A stretch of 9,085 bases of DNA from NCBI GenBank assembly GCA_025937035.1, contig JAICSG010000112.1, positions 1 to 9,085 of the forward strand, read 5' to 3'. This document shows, one piece after another, positions 1 to 6,227 of this stretch (position 1 is the first letter of the stretch; the number at the start of each line of letters is the position of its first letter). The notes under the pieces were generated by a model that made no database searches, had not been told where the DNA came from, and saw only the letters and a program-made list of their open reading frames with translations. Source of the stretch: Thermoanaerobaculia bacterium (GTDB taxonomy: Bacteria; Acidobacteriota; Thermoanaerobaculia; Multivoradales; UBA5704). A program made the position numbers and the translations under genes.

Positions 1-1
1 C

Positions 2-331
2 CTGGCGGCGGCCTTCACGTCCACCAAGGAAGAGATCGTCCGGATCAGCCGTGAGGGCCCTCAGGCGGAGCCGGAAGCGTTGCGCCGGCTGGACGCCCGC
101 GCCCGGGCCGTGCTGGTCCTGTTCGCCCGCCAGGACCGCATCAGCGCCCCCGAGGTCGCCCGCCTGCTCGGCCTCTCCGACCGCACCACCCGGCTGCTTC
201 TTCAGAAATGGGCCGGGGAGGGGTGGCTGGTGGTCGCCAACCCCTCCCGCCGGGGACGAGCCTACGAGTTATCGGCAACTTATCGGCAACTTATCGGCAA
301 TTCAACGGCAATCATCGATGCCACCGACTGA
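2..331 (+). CDS. C-terminal part of a winged-helix protein, possibly Fic family (5' end outside window)
   Basis: The reading frame is open from base 2, so only the last 109 residues are present; an internal ATG at 80 is not needed as a start. The visible part holds a helical lead-in (about residues 20-30, ALRRLDARAR) and then a winged helix-turn-helix (about residues 31-80: ISAPEVARLLGLSDRTTRLL, then a wing ending RRGRAYEL). The end reads LSATYRQLIGN followed by a short tail. A winged helix closed by a Y-x-L-S-x-x-YR-x-LIGN-like motif recalls the C-termini of Fic-type AMP transferases and of some Schlafen/RecG-like ATP-binding proteins. The catalytic part is not in the window, so the family is a guess. 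The last codons are made of an 11-bp tandem repeat and include a TTA leucine codon, rare in this GC-rich DNA. The gene converges on the CHAT-MBL gene. Confidence 0.6.
   Translation: MAAAFTSTKEEIVRISREGPQAEPEALRRLDARARAVLVLFARQDRISAPEVARLLGLSDRTTRLLLQKWAGEGWLVVANPSRRGRAYELSATYRQLIGNSTAIIDATD
269..312 (+). repeat. 11-bp tandem repeat, three near-perfect units and one degenerate unit
   Basis: TTATCGGCAAC occurs at 269-279 and 280-290, TTATCGGCAAT at 291-301, and a decayed copy TCAACGGCAAT at 302-312. The unit is not a multiple of three, so successive copies are read in different phases and give LSAT, YRQL and IGN in the upstream gene. Three units (33 bp) spell LSATYRQLIGN once. Confidence 0.9.
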
Positions 332-365
332 CCTTCCCCCCGCCTTCCCCCTCCTCCGCCGCCGG

Positions 366-389
366 GCTCGCGTTTTTGCTTGCGCGAGC
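366..389. terminator. Candidate bidirectional terminator hairpin between convergent genes
   Basis: GCTCGCG (366-372) and CGCGAGC (383-389) form a perfect 7-bp stem around a 10-nt T-rich loop. It lies 34 bp after the stop of the winged-helix gene and 31 bp after the stop of the CHAT-MBL gene, where a shared terminator would be expected. No clean U-tract follows on either strand (only a CCCTTTTG run on the plus side), so intrinsic termination is uncertain. Confidence 0.35.
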
Positions 390-420
390 TCCGTCCCTTT
401 TGCTCAGGCGCGACGCCCGT

Positions 421-3400
421 TCAATCCCCTTCCGCCAGCAGCGACACCGTCGTGCCCGGCTGATCGTCCGGCGGATAGGAAGCGGTGTACTCGTATCTCT
501 CCTGGAGACCGGGCTCCGACCAGACCGCGTTGTACTGGCTCTTGTAATTGAAATAAAGCTTCGGCCTGCGGCCCTCCCGCCCGCCATATTTGATCAGGCG
601 GGCGATCGCCTGGCGGTCCGGATGGCAGAAGTGGTAGCCGTTCGTCGAGACGAGGTAGCGCGAGCAGTCGAGGCGCTGGACCAGCTCCGTGCTGACGTTG
701 TTCTGGCTGCCGTGGTGCGACACCTTGAAGACGTCCACCTTCAGGCGCTCGAGGCCCCGCTGCTTCAACAGCTTGTCGATCGATTGCACGAGCACCGGCG
801 CGTGGGCGTCCGCGGCGAGCAGGGCGCTGGCGCCGCCGAATTCCGCCAGCAGGGCGATGCTCGTACCGTTGGGCGCGCCGTTGTCCCCACCGAAGGGCTC
901 GTCGGCGAGCGCGTCGACGTCCTTCGAGGTCGAGGGGGTCCCCTTCAGAAACTTGCGATAGTCGACCCGGGTCCCGGGCTCCAGGCCATATCGTTTTAAT
1001 TCGCGCTGCCAGACCGGTCCGAGCTTCTTCAGCCGGTCGGGGGTGGGCGACAGGAGGGTCAGCTTCATCCCTCCGGGGAGCACGTGCTCCGGCAGAGCTT
1101 CCTCATCCCTCACCACGATCGGCCCGCCGTCGCGCCAGGCGTTCCAGGGGAGACCGAAATCCTGGATGGCGGTGGAAAACATCTCGCCCTGGCGGGCGCC
1201 CAGGCGTCCGGAGATGTGGCGCCAGCCGTTGAACCAGACGTCTCCGAAGCGCAGCCCCCGCTCCACCGCCCGGAAGAACGGCAGCGCCCCGCCGATGTGG
1301 TCCGAGTCGATGTGCGACATCACGAACAGCTCGAGGAAGCGCTCGCCCTGCGGCAGGGCGTCCACACGCTGCAACAGAGGACGGTAGGTCTGCTGGGTGC
1401 CGCAATCGATCAGCCAGCGATGAGTGGTCGCCTCGTCACCGTATTCGATCCAGAGGCTGTCCCCATGGCCCGCGGGCAGGGCCTCGATGTCGAAGAACGG
1501 CGCCGTCCGGCGTTTCGCGGCCCTCGGCGCCGCGGAGGGCTTCGACAGCGATCGCCCTCGCTTGCCGCCCGTGGGTGCGGGCTCTGAGCCGGACGTCGAG
1601 CCGGATGTCGCCCCGCCATTCCCTGAAGGCTTGGAGCCCCCGGCGGACCCCTTCGTCTCCGCAGCTCCCTCCTCGCCGGCCGGTTTCTTCCGCCGCAGAA
1701 TGGCGACCAGGCGCTCGGCCGTCTTTTTCACACCGTACGGGGCATCCCACGGCTGGCGCCGCCCGGGCTGATGCTCCTCGACGCGCTTCACGAGCTCCGG
1801 ATCCCCCCACCAGGTCAGATACCGCTCGAACTGGCGCCGGGAGGATTTCACCGGGAACTCGTCCTGTCCCGGATAGAAATCCCCGAGCGCCTTGGCTTCG
1901 CGCACGGCTTCCTCGTGAATCGTCCGCCTCTCCTCGCCGGTCAGGTCCGGGTCGGCGAGACGGACGAGCCAGAGCTCCGCCAGGCTGGCGTGAGCCCACG
2001 CCCGCTGCTCGGGGTCGTGATGCTCACAGTAGAGATCGGCGCTGAGCTTGGCCGCTTTCCAGATGCCGTCGTCGGAGTCGAGGCCCAGCACCATGGAGAG
2101 CGACGCCACCTGGACCAGGACCCAGTGCACGGTGGCGATCCGTTGCAGAGTGCGGGAGTTGCTCACCAGCAGGCCGCGGGCGGCGTTGAGGTACTCGAGA
2201 CGGGCCTCGTCCAGGGGCTCGTAGGGATCTTTCGTCGAGCTCTTGCCGCCCAGCTTGAATCGGGCCTGAGCGATCCTTTTCAGGGAGCTGGCGCGCAGGC
2301 CACGGCATTCCACCCCATACTGGCCGTCCAGGTTGAAACGCCCGACCGCGTACTCGACGTCCCGCTCGAGCTCTGATGGATCACTTGTTCCATCCTTTGC
2401 CTCGACCGCCTTGTCGATCTTCTCGAGCGCCGCGTCCATGGCGCGCTTGGTCTGGCGGTACCGGAGCGCGTCCAGTTGATCGGAAAAGTCGCGCGGCAGG
2501 GCCTCATAGACCACCAGGCTCGCCCAGTCGTGCCAGCTCGCCGTGAAGCGCGCGTGGAGCTCCGCGCGCGCCTCCTGCAATAGCAGCAGCGGATGCTCGC
2601 CCCAGAGAAAGCCGTTGTACAGCCTCTTCGTCAAGGGGACGGAGCCGTCGACGCTGAGCGGGAACTGGGAGGCGACGACGAGCGGGATGCCGGCCTCGTG
2701 GAGCTGGTGCGCGAAGCTGGCGCCAGGGATGACGACCGTCCCGACGTTGGCGCTATCGCAGCTCGCCAGCGTGACCACGGCCGGCCGGTGGTGGACGGAG
2801 GTGATGGCCGTCCTGAACCGGTCCCCGGACACCACGTCGGGCGCGCCCTCGGGCCCGCGCAGGACGATGCCGTAAGAGCCCGGCGAGGAATCCATCAGAT
2901 CGCCGTGAGCCAGGACGTGGATGTGCGTGTACCGGTTCTTCCGGCACTCCGCCATCACCTCGTCCAGGGATGGATAGATCAGGATCGTCAGCAGATCGCC
3001 AAACCGCGTGCGCTCCTCGTCGGCGATTTTCTGGTCGCCGTCCTCGGGATACCGGAACCGCTGGATCGCCTCCACCAGAACCTGGCGATGCTCCTTGTGA
3101 GGGACGTTCTCAGGGTCCCCGGCGATGAACAGGATGCGCGGACGCTCGGGCCAGATCACGCCTTCCGGCGACACGGTCCGGATGTGCCGCGTCAGGCAGA
3201 CGGGAGGGCGGGTATGGAGCGAGAGCCAGTTCTCACCGGTCACGCTGTCGGTCACCGGCGTCTTCGCGAGCTCGAACGGCAGGAGCGCCAGCTCCGACGC
3301 CGAGAGGGTCAGGCGCAGATGGATCAGAGCTCCGGTCTGGCTCGAGCCGAAGGTGAGCGCGCCGGGCAGGCCCGGCACCCCTCCGAGGAGCTTTCCCATT

Positions 3401-3648
3401 TCGGTGCCCAGGTCGTGCAGCATCGCCAGCCGGTCCTCGGGATCGCCGGTCTCGTAGCGCAGTTGTTTCAACAGACGGTCGAAACGGCCATGCTCGTAAG
3501 GGACGTGGACGACCCCGGCGCCGGTCTCGCCGCAGACGGCGAGATAGGGGGTGAGGGGAGAGAGCAGTTGGTTGTTCGGCGGTCCTGGTCGCAGGAACTC
3601 GACGTTCACCAGCCGGATCACGGGATCTTCAGACATCGGGCTCTCCAT
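421..3648 (-). CDS. CHAT protease / ComEC-like metallo-beta-lactamase fusion protein
   Basis: The product is 1075 residues from ATG 3648, or 1071 from ATG 3636. Residues 150-385 look like a CHAT (caspase-like) cysteine peptidase: the catalytic His is in YTHIHVLAHGD (H248) and the catalytic Cys in VVTLASCDSA (C297), followed by the typical GIPLVVASQFPLSVDG segment. Residues 386-650 are mostly helical and may be degenerate TPR-like. Residues 655-715 are a Gly/Ser/Lys-rich linker. Residues 716-1075 are a metallo-beta-lactamase fold of ComEC/Rec2 type, with AGHGDS, SHIDSDHIGG (HxDxDH metal site, H779-H784), an Asp in LLAADAHA (D947), VSHHGS (H978/H979) and a late FCHPD (H1009). All key residues of both domains are present. 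ATG 3636 has GGAGAG four bases upstream; ATG 3648 has AGGA seven bases upstream, inside the palindrome, so the start is undecided. No signal peptide or membrane segment is seen, so it is probably cytoplasmic. Known CHAT enzymes cleave partner proteins, and ComEC-type MBL domains are often nucleases; a defence or cell-death role is inference. Confidence 0.88.
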   Translation of the reverse strand: MESPMSEDPVIRLVNVEFLRPGPPNNQLLSPLTPYLAVCGETGAGVVHVPYEHGRFDRLLKQLRYETGDPEDRLAMLHDLGTEMGKLLGGVPGLPGALTFGSSQTGALIHLRLTLSASELALLPFELAKTPVTDSVTGENWLSLHTRPPVCLTRHIRTVSPEGVIWPERPRILFIAGDPENVPHKEHRQVLVEAIQRFRYPEDGDQKIADEERTRFGDLLTILIYPSLDEVMAECRKNRYTHIHVLAHGDLMDSSPGSYGIVLRGPEGAPDVVSGDRFRTAITSVHHRPAVVTLASCDSANVGTVVIPGASFAHQLHEAGIPLVVASQFPLSVDGSVPLTKRLYNGFLWGEHPLLLLQEARAELHARFTASWHDWASLVVYEALPRDFSDQLDALRYRQTKRAMDAALEKIDKAVEAKDGTSDPSELERDVEYAVGRFNLDGQYGVECRGLRASSLKRIAQARFKLGGKSSTKDPYEPLDEARLEYLNAARGLLVSNSRTLQRIATVHWVLVQVASLSMVLGLDSDDGIWKAAKLSADLYCEHHDPEQRAWAHASLAELWLVRLADPDLTGEERRTIHEEAVREAKALGDFYPGQDEFPVKSSRRQFERYLTWWGDPELVKRVEEHQPGRRQPWDAPYGVKKTAERLVAILRRKKPAGEEGAAETKGSAGGSKPSGNGGATSGSTSGSEPAPTGGKRGRSLSKPSAAPRAAKRRTAPFFDIEALPAGHGDSLWIEYGDEATTHRWLIDCGTQQTYRPLLQRVDALPQGERFLELFVMSHIDSDHIGGALPFFRAVERGLRFGDVWFNGWRHISGRLGARQGEMFSTAIQDFGLPWNAWRDGGPIVVRDEEALPEHVLPGGMKLTLLSPTPDRLKKLGPVWQRELKRYGLEPGTRVDYRKFLKGTPSTSKDVDALADEPFGGDNGAPNGTSIALLAEFGGASALLAADAHAPVLVQSIDKLLKQRGLERLKVDVFKVSHHGSQNNVSTELVQRLDCSRYLVSTNGYHFCHPDRQAIARLIKYGGREGRRPKLYFNYKSQYNAVWSEPGLQERYEYTASYPPDDQPGTTVSLLAEGD
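1504..1686 (-). other. Low-complexity interdomain linker of the CHAT-MBL protein
   Basis: About 60 residues rich in Gly, Ser, Lys, Ala and Pro separate the helical region from the MBL domain. They contain a TSGSTSGS duplication and two basic patches (GGKRGRSLSK and AAKRRT). The composition predicts disorder and exposure to proteases. The basic patch lies directly before the first MBL strand (FFDIEALPAGHGDS), a plausible place for cleavage that would free the MBL domain; that is inference. Confidence 0.6.
1586..1609 (-). repeat. 12-bp in-frame tandem duplication in the linker
   Basis: GAGCCGGACGTC (1586-1597) is followed at once by GAGCCGGATGTC (1598-1609), one mismatch apart. On the coding strand it gives two copies of a TSGS tetrapeptide, consistent with linker growth by slippage. 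Confidence 0.85.
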
Positions 3649-3653
3649 GGCGT

Positions 3654-3672
3654 GATCCTGAGTCTCAGGATC
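3654..3672. promoter_or_regulatory. Perfect 19-bp palindrome before the CHAT-MBL start, candidate operator
   Basis: GATCCTGAGTCTCAGGATC has 9-bp arms and a single central base, and ends 5 bp before ATG 3648. The tight centre favours a dimeric protein-binding site; as RNA it could fold as an 8-bp stem with a 3-nt loop. It lies downstream of the candidate promoter, so it would be in the 5' leader. It contains the AGGA that would serve ATG 3648, so protein binding or RNA folding could block that start. The alternative start at 3636 has its own Shine-Dalgarno outside the palindrome. Confidence 0.6.
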
Positions 3673-3707
3673 GGGCTCTGGACGATTGAGCTGGGGTGCG
3701 TACCCAG

Positions 3708-3737
3708 AGGGTAACGCCCGGCCGTGCTTTTCGTCAA
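3708..3737 (-). promoter_or_regulatory. Candidate sigma-70-like promoter of the CHAT-MBL gene
   Basis: On the minus strand TTGACG (3737-3732, five of six consensus bases) is followed after 18 bp by TACCCT (3713-3708), which keeps the T, A and final T of a -10 box. Transcription would begin near 3701, giving a leader of 50-65 nt that includes the palindrome. The -10 overlaps a small inverted repeat (TACCC-AGA-GGGTA, 3701-3713). The match is partial and GC-rich hosts often deviate from this consensus. Confidence 0.35.
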
Positions 3738-3808
3738 TACAGGGAAAGCTCTCGGGACTAGACCTGAAATGAACCCCGGGACTCTTTTCGTACTCCCCCC
3801 GGGCTTCT

Positions 3809-3814
3809 TATAGT
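3809..3814 (+). promoter_or_regulatory. Candidate -10 box for the outer-membrane protein gene
   Basis: TATAGT matches five of six -10 consensus bases in an otherwise GC-rich stretch, 65 bp before the ATG at 3879. No good -35 box is found 16-19 bp upstream, only a T-rich stretch near 3785-3791. The transcript would carry a leader of about 55 nt ending in the strong GGGAGGAG ribosome site at 3866-3873. Confidence 0.35.
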
Positions 3815-3878
3815 TCGCGCATCTTCAGGAGTAGCGAGGGGGGGAGGGAGGCGTTCATTTCATCAGGGAGGAGACACC

Positions 3879-3980
3879 ATGCTCTGGAATCGTCCTTGGC
3901 CGCGTCGGGCTCTCGTAGCGGGATTGACGGTGGCGGGCTTTCTCTTCGCCGCTCCCCGTCACGCCTGGGCCCAGGGGTGA
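3879..3980 (+). pseudogene. Signal-peptide start of the beta-barrel gene, ended by in-frame TGA
   Basis: ATG 3879 has an excellent Shine-Dalgarno (GGGAGGAG, 5 bp spacing). It encodes 33 residues with the three parts of a Sec signal peptide: a basic start (MLWNRPWPRR), a hydrophobic core (ALVAGLTVAGFLFAA) and an A-W-A cleavage site before QG. The frame then meets TGA at 3978-3980. The next codon onward, still in the same frame, is the beta-barrel body. This is therefore the true 5' end of the following gene, split off by one stop codon, not a separate peptide gene. Explanations are a nonsense mutation (one base from TGG Trp or CGA Arg), a base-call error, or recoding of UGA; the last is least likely and no SECIS-like hairpin is obvious. 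Confidence 0.7.
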
Positions 3981-4976
3981 GTGGCCGCAAGACTCGACGC
4001 GCCCGTGCTTGGCGTGCAAGACAACTATACCGGTCCGGATCGTTGGCAGGTCTCGATGAGCTGGCGCTATCAGCGCTCGTTCCGCCATTTCGTGGGCACC
4101 GAGGAGCAGGAGAACCGGGCGGAGGAGGGCAGCCAGGTCATCAACAAGATCCACCAGGCGGAGATCGGCATCCGCTACAACTACAACGACCGCTGGAGTG
4201 TGTCGGTCGGCATCCCCTATCTGATCGCCCAGCGGTCGACCCCGATCCGCGACGCCAACCGGGTGGTGGTCGACCGCTACATCACCCACGGCACCGGGGT
4301 GGGGGACATCACGGTGACCGCCCGGCGCCTCCTCTGGCATCCGCGGGATCATCCGGACGGCAACATCTCGCTGGGGCTGGGCATCAAGATCCCCACCGGC
4401 CAGTACAACGAAACCGACACGGTGACGCGGATCGTCAACGGCCAGCGGGTCAACAGCATCGAGACGATCGATCAGTCGATCCAGCCGGGGGACGGCGGCT
4501 TCGGCGCCATCATCGACCTCCAGGTCTTCCAGCGCATCGGGCAAAGCGGCTTCGCGCTCTATGGCTCGGGCACCTATCTGATCAATCCGAGCAACACCAA
4601 CGGCGTGAGGACCTATCGCACCGCCCTGGGTGAGGAGATCATGTCGGTCGCCGACCAATACCTCTACCGCGCCGGGGGCAGCTACGCGAACAGCAGTTGG
4701 AAAGGGTTCGGGGTCAGCCTGGGAGGGCGCATGGAAGGGGTGCCGGTCTACGACCTGGTGGGCGGCAGCGACGGCTTCCGGCGTCCGGGGTACGCGATCT
4801 CAATCGAGCCGGCGGTGAGCTGGTCGAAGGGTCCCCATACGGTCTCGCTCTCGGTGCCGTTCGCCGTCGAGCGCAACCGCCAGCGGAGCGTCCCCGACCG
4901 TCTGGTCCCGGGCCGCCATGGCGACGCGGCCTTCGCGGATTATCTGATCCTGCTCGGCTACTGGCGGAAATTCTGA
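3981..4976 (+). CDS. Outer-membrane beta-barrel protein body (transporter / phenol MetA-like)
   Basis: About 331 residues continue in frame after the TGA. The sequence alternates amphipathic strands and polar turns: SVSVGIPYLIA, GTGVGDITVTARRLLW, SLGLGIKIPTGQYN. It ends in YWRKF, the terminal aromatic residue that marks outer-membrane barrels for the BAM machinery. The strand pattern resembles the transporter / MetA-pathway phenol degradation family (Pfam Phenol_MetA_deg), whose substrates are mostly unknown. The GTG at 3981 directly follows the stop, with AGGGG three bases before that stop, so re-initiation is conceivable; it would yield a barrel with no signal peptide that could not reach the outer membrane. 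The intact gene would span 3879-4976 (365 residues plus the stop position). Base composition matches its neighbours, and there is no other frame disruption. Confidence 0.75.
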   Translation: MAARLDAPVLGVQDNYTGPDRWQVSMSWRYQRSFRHFVGTEEQENRAEEGSQVINKIHQAEIGIRYNYNDRWSVSVGIPYLIAQRSTPIRDANRVVVDRYITHGTGVGDITVTARRLLWHPRDHPDGNISLGLGIKIPTGQYNETDTVTRIVNGQRVNSIETIDQSIQPGDGGFGAIIDLQVFQRIGQSGFALYGSGTYLINPSNTNGVRTYRTALGEEIMSVADQYLYRAGGSYANSSWKGFGVSLGGRMEGVPVYDLVGGSDGFRRPGYAISIEPAVSWSKGPHTVSLSVPFAVERNRQRSVPDRLVPGRHGDAAFADYLILLGYWRKF

Positions 4977-4979
4977 GAG

Positions 4980-5001
4980 GGGCGGCCCTACGGGGCCGCC
5001 C
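4980..5001. terminator. Strong hairpin with UACG loop shared by convergent genes
   Basis: GGGCGGCCC (4980-4988) and GGGCCGCCC (4993-5001) pair over 9 bp around TACG, a C(UACG)G tetraloop known for high stability. It begins 4 bp after the beta-barrel stop. The minus-strand WYL gene ends inside it: its TAG stop occupies 4990-4988, within the loop and stem. No T-run follows on the plus side (CTGCCTTCCCC), so it may act with Rho or as an mRNA 3' end stabiliser for both genes. Confidence 0.65.
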
Positions 5002-5680
5002 TGCCTTCCCCTCTCCTCGCCCTCACCTTTTGCAGGAAGTCCTCCAGCGTCTGCCCCGGCTCCAGCACGAAGGGCTCGTCGAGGACCTCCGGATCGGCGA
5101 TGCGGTCGAGACGGAAGCTCCGATGGTCGTTCCTCAGCTCGCACCAGGCGATGAGGGTCCAGACCGCGCCCCAGTAGTAGAGGGCGAGCGGCCAGACGGT
5201 GCGGGAGGAGGAGGCGCCGTCCTCGCGGGTGTAGTCGAAGCGCGCCTTGCGGTGCTCGGTCACGGCGCGGCGCAGGAGGCCCACGTACTGCACGGGGTAC
5301 GGTTTGAGGTTGAGGGCGTAGAGCGCCTCGCCCGGGTCTTCCAGGTCTGGCGGCAGGACGGCCTCGATCTTGCGCAGGGCGTTGGCCGCGGCCTCCGACA
5401 GCTCGGGATCGGCCCAGGAGCGGACCATGCGGGCGCCGAGGCGCAGGGCCTGAAGCTCTTCGCGGTCGAACATGAGCGGCGGCAGGTCGAAGCCGCGGCG
5501 CAGCCGGTATCCGACGCCCGCGGCGCTCTCGATCGGCAGGCCGCAGGCGCTCAGGTCCTGCACGTCGCGGTAAATCGTCCGTTCCGAAACCTCCAGCGAG
5601 CGCGCCAGGTCGCGGGCGGTCACGACCCGGCGGCGCCGTAGATGGAGAACGATCTGAAACAGCCGGTCGGCCCGCCGCAT
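4988..5680 (-). CDS. YafY-family transcriptional regulator with HTH and WYL domains
   Basis: The 230-residue product has the usual length and order for this family. Residues 3-60 form the DNA-binding winged helix (RRADRLFQIVLHLR, then LEVSERTIYRDVQDLSACG and a GVGYRLRRG wing). Residues 130-195 form the WYL sensor domain, with the core WPLALYYWGAVWTLIAWCEL and the arginine-rich RSFRLDRI. The name-giving Trp-Tyr-Leu reads W-T-L here (residues 174-176), so the usual Tyr is replaced. WYL domains bind small ligands or nucleic acids and control a neighbouring gene or stress response. The start at 5680 lies 29 nt after the VOC gene stop on the same strand, so the two are probably co-transcribed. No good Shine-Dalgarno stands before this ATG, but the protein start fits the family (M-x-RADRL). 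Confidence 0.92.
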   Translation of the reverse strand: MRRADRLFQIVLHLRRRRVVTARDLARSLEVSERTIYRDVQDLSACGLPIESAAGVGYRLRRGFDLPPLMFDREELQALRLGARMVRSWADPELSEAAANALRKIEAVLPPDLEDPGEALYALNLKPYPVQYVGLLRRAVTEHRKARFDYTREDGASSSRTVWPLALYYWGAVWTLIAWCELRNDHRSFRLDRIADPEVLDEPFVLEPGQTLEDFLQKVRARRGEGRAAP

Positions 5681-5709
5681 GGCGCAAGCTTAGCCGAACC
5701 CTCACCCCC

Positions 5710-6078
5710 CTACCGCCGCGAATGGAAGGCCACCCGGTTCCCCTCGGTGTCCAGGAACATGGCGATGGAGCCGATCTGGTCCGAGAGGTGGGTGGCGCCC
5801 ATCACGACCTTGCCGCCCGCGGCCTCGACCCGCGAGAGGGCCCCGGCGAGGTCGTCCCCGGCGTCGAGGTAGATGATCGCCCCCTCGGCGCTGGGGACGA
5901 GGCCCTCCCCCTGGATGATGGCGCCGCCCACTCCGCCGTTCTGGTAGGGCAGGATCGCCATGTTCCTGCCGCTCAGCGACTCCTCGCGCAGATCGGCCTG
6001 CAGGATGCGGCTGTAGAAGCCCTTGGCGCGGGCCAGGTCGGTGACGGGGATCTCGAACCAATTCAGGGCGTTGCTCAT
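5710..6078 (-). CDS. VOC-family (glyoxalase/bleomycin-resistance fold) protein
   Basis: The product is 122 residues, the usual size for a single-unit vicinal oxygen chelate protein. It shows the two beta-alpha-beta-beta-beta halves: NWFEIPVTDLARAKGFYSRI at the start and IGSIAMFLDTEGNRVAFHS at the end. The second half has the typical D-x-EGN-x-V turn. Such proteins act in the cytoplasm as metal-dependent lyases, isomerases or dioxygenases, or bind drugs; the substrate cannot be told from the sequence. ATG 6078 is preceded by GAGGAGAG at good spacing. It is the first gene of a likely two-gene unit with the WYL regulator, a common pairing in which the regulator probably controls the enzyme. Confidence 0.9.
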   Translation of the reverse strand: MSNALNWFEIPVTDLARAKGFYSRILQADLREESLSGRNMAILPYQNGGVGGAIIQGEGLVPSAEGAIIYLDAGDDLAGALSRVEAAGGKVVMGATHLSDQIGSIAMFLDTEGNRVAFHSRR

Positions 6079-6145
6079 GGCGTCTCTCCTCGGTAGGCGG
6101 CCGGCGGTGTTGCCGATCCGATCTAAAGAGCAGCCTACAGAGGGG

Positions 6146-6169
6146 CTCCTGACAGCGTGGTGTCAGGAG
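6146..6169. promoter_or_regulatory. 9-bp inverted repeat in the divergent space between VOC and peptide genes
   Basis: CTCCTGACA (6146-6154) and TGTCAGGAG (6161-6169) are perfect inverted repeats separated by GCGTGG. The site lies 68 bp upstream of the VOC start and 111 bp upstream of the peptide start, a usual place for an operator serving divergent promoters. The arms share TCCTGA / TCAGGA with the palindrome before the CHAT-MBL gene, at a different spacing. The binding protein is unknown; the WYL regulator nearby is one candidate. Confidence 0.5.
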
Positions 6170-6227
6170 GGTTGTCCCCTTCTCCATCCGGATTGCGCAT
6201 CTCCAGGTAGCCATACTTTGGAAGGCT

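Noticed and set aside
2593..3714. A 373-codon open frame on the plus strand opposite the CHAT domain
   Set aside because: The opposite strand encodes a convincing CHAT domain with catalytic motifs; this frame has shadow-like composition and no ribosome site.
3978..4020. Selenocysteine insertion at the TGA of the beta-barrel gene
   Set aside because: No convincing SECIS-type stem-loop is seen just after the TGA, and selenocysteine right after a signal-peptide cleavage site of a barrel would be unusual. Kept only as a remote option.
3855..4658. A 267-codon minus-strand frame opposite the beta-barrel gene, considered because that gene has an in-frame stop
   Set aside because: Its product is Asp/Val/Arg-rich without any known fold pattern, while the plus strand encodes a signal peptide and barrel strands ending in Phe.
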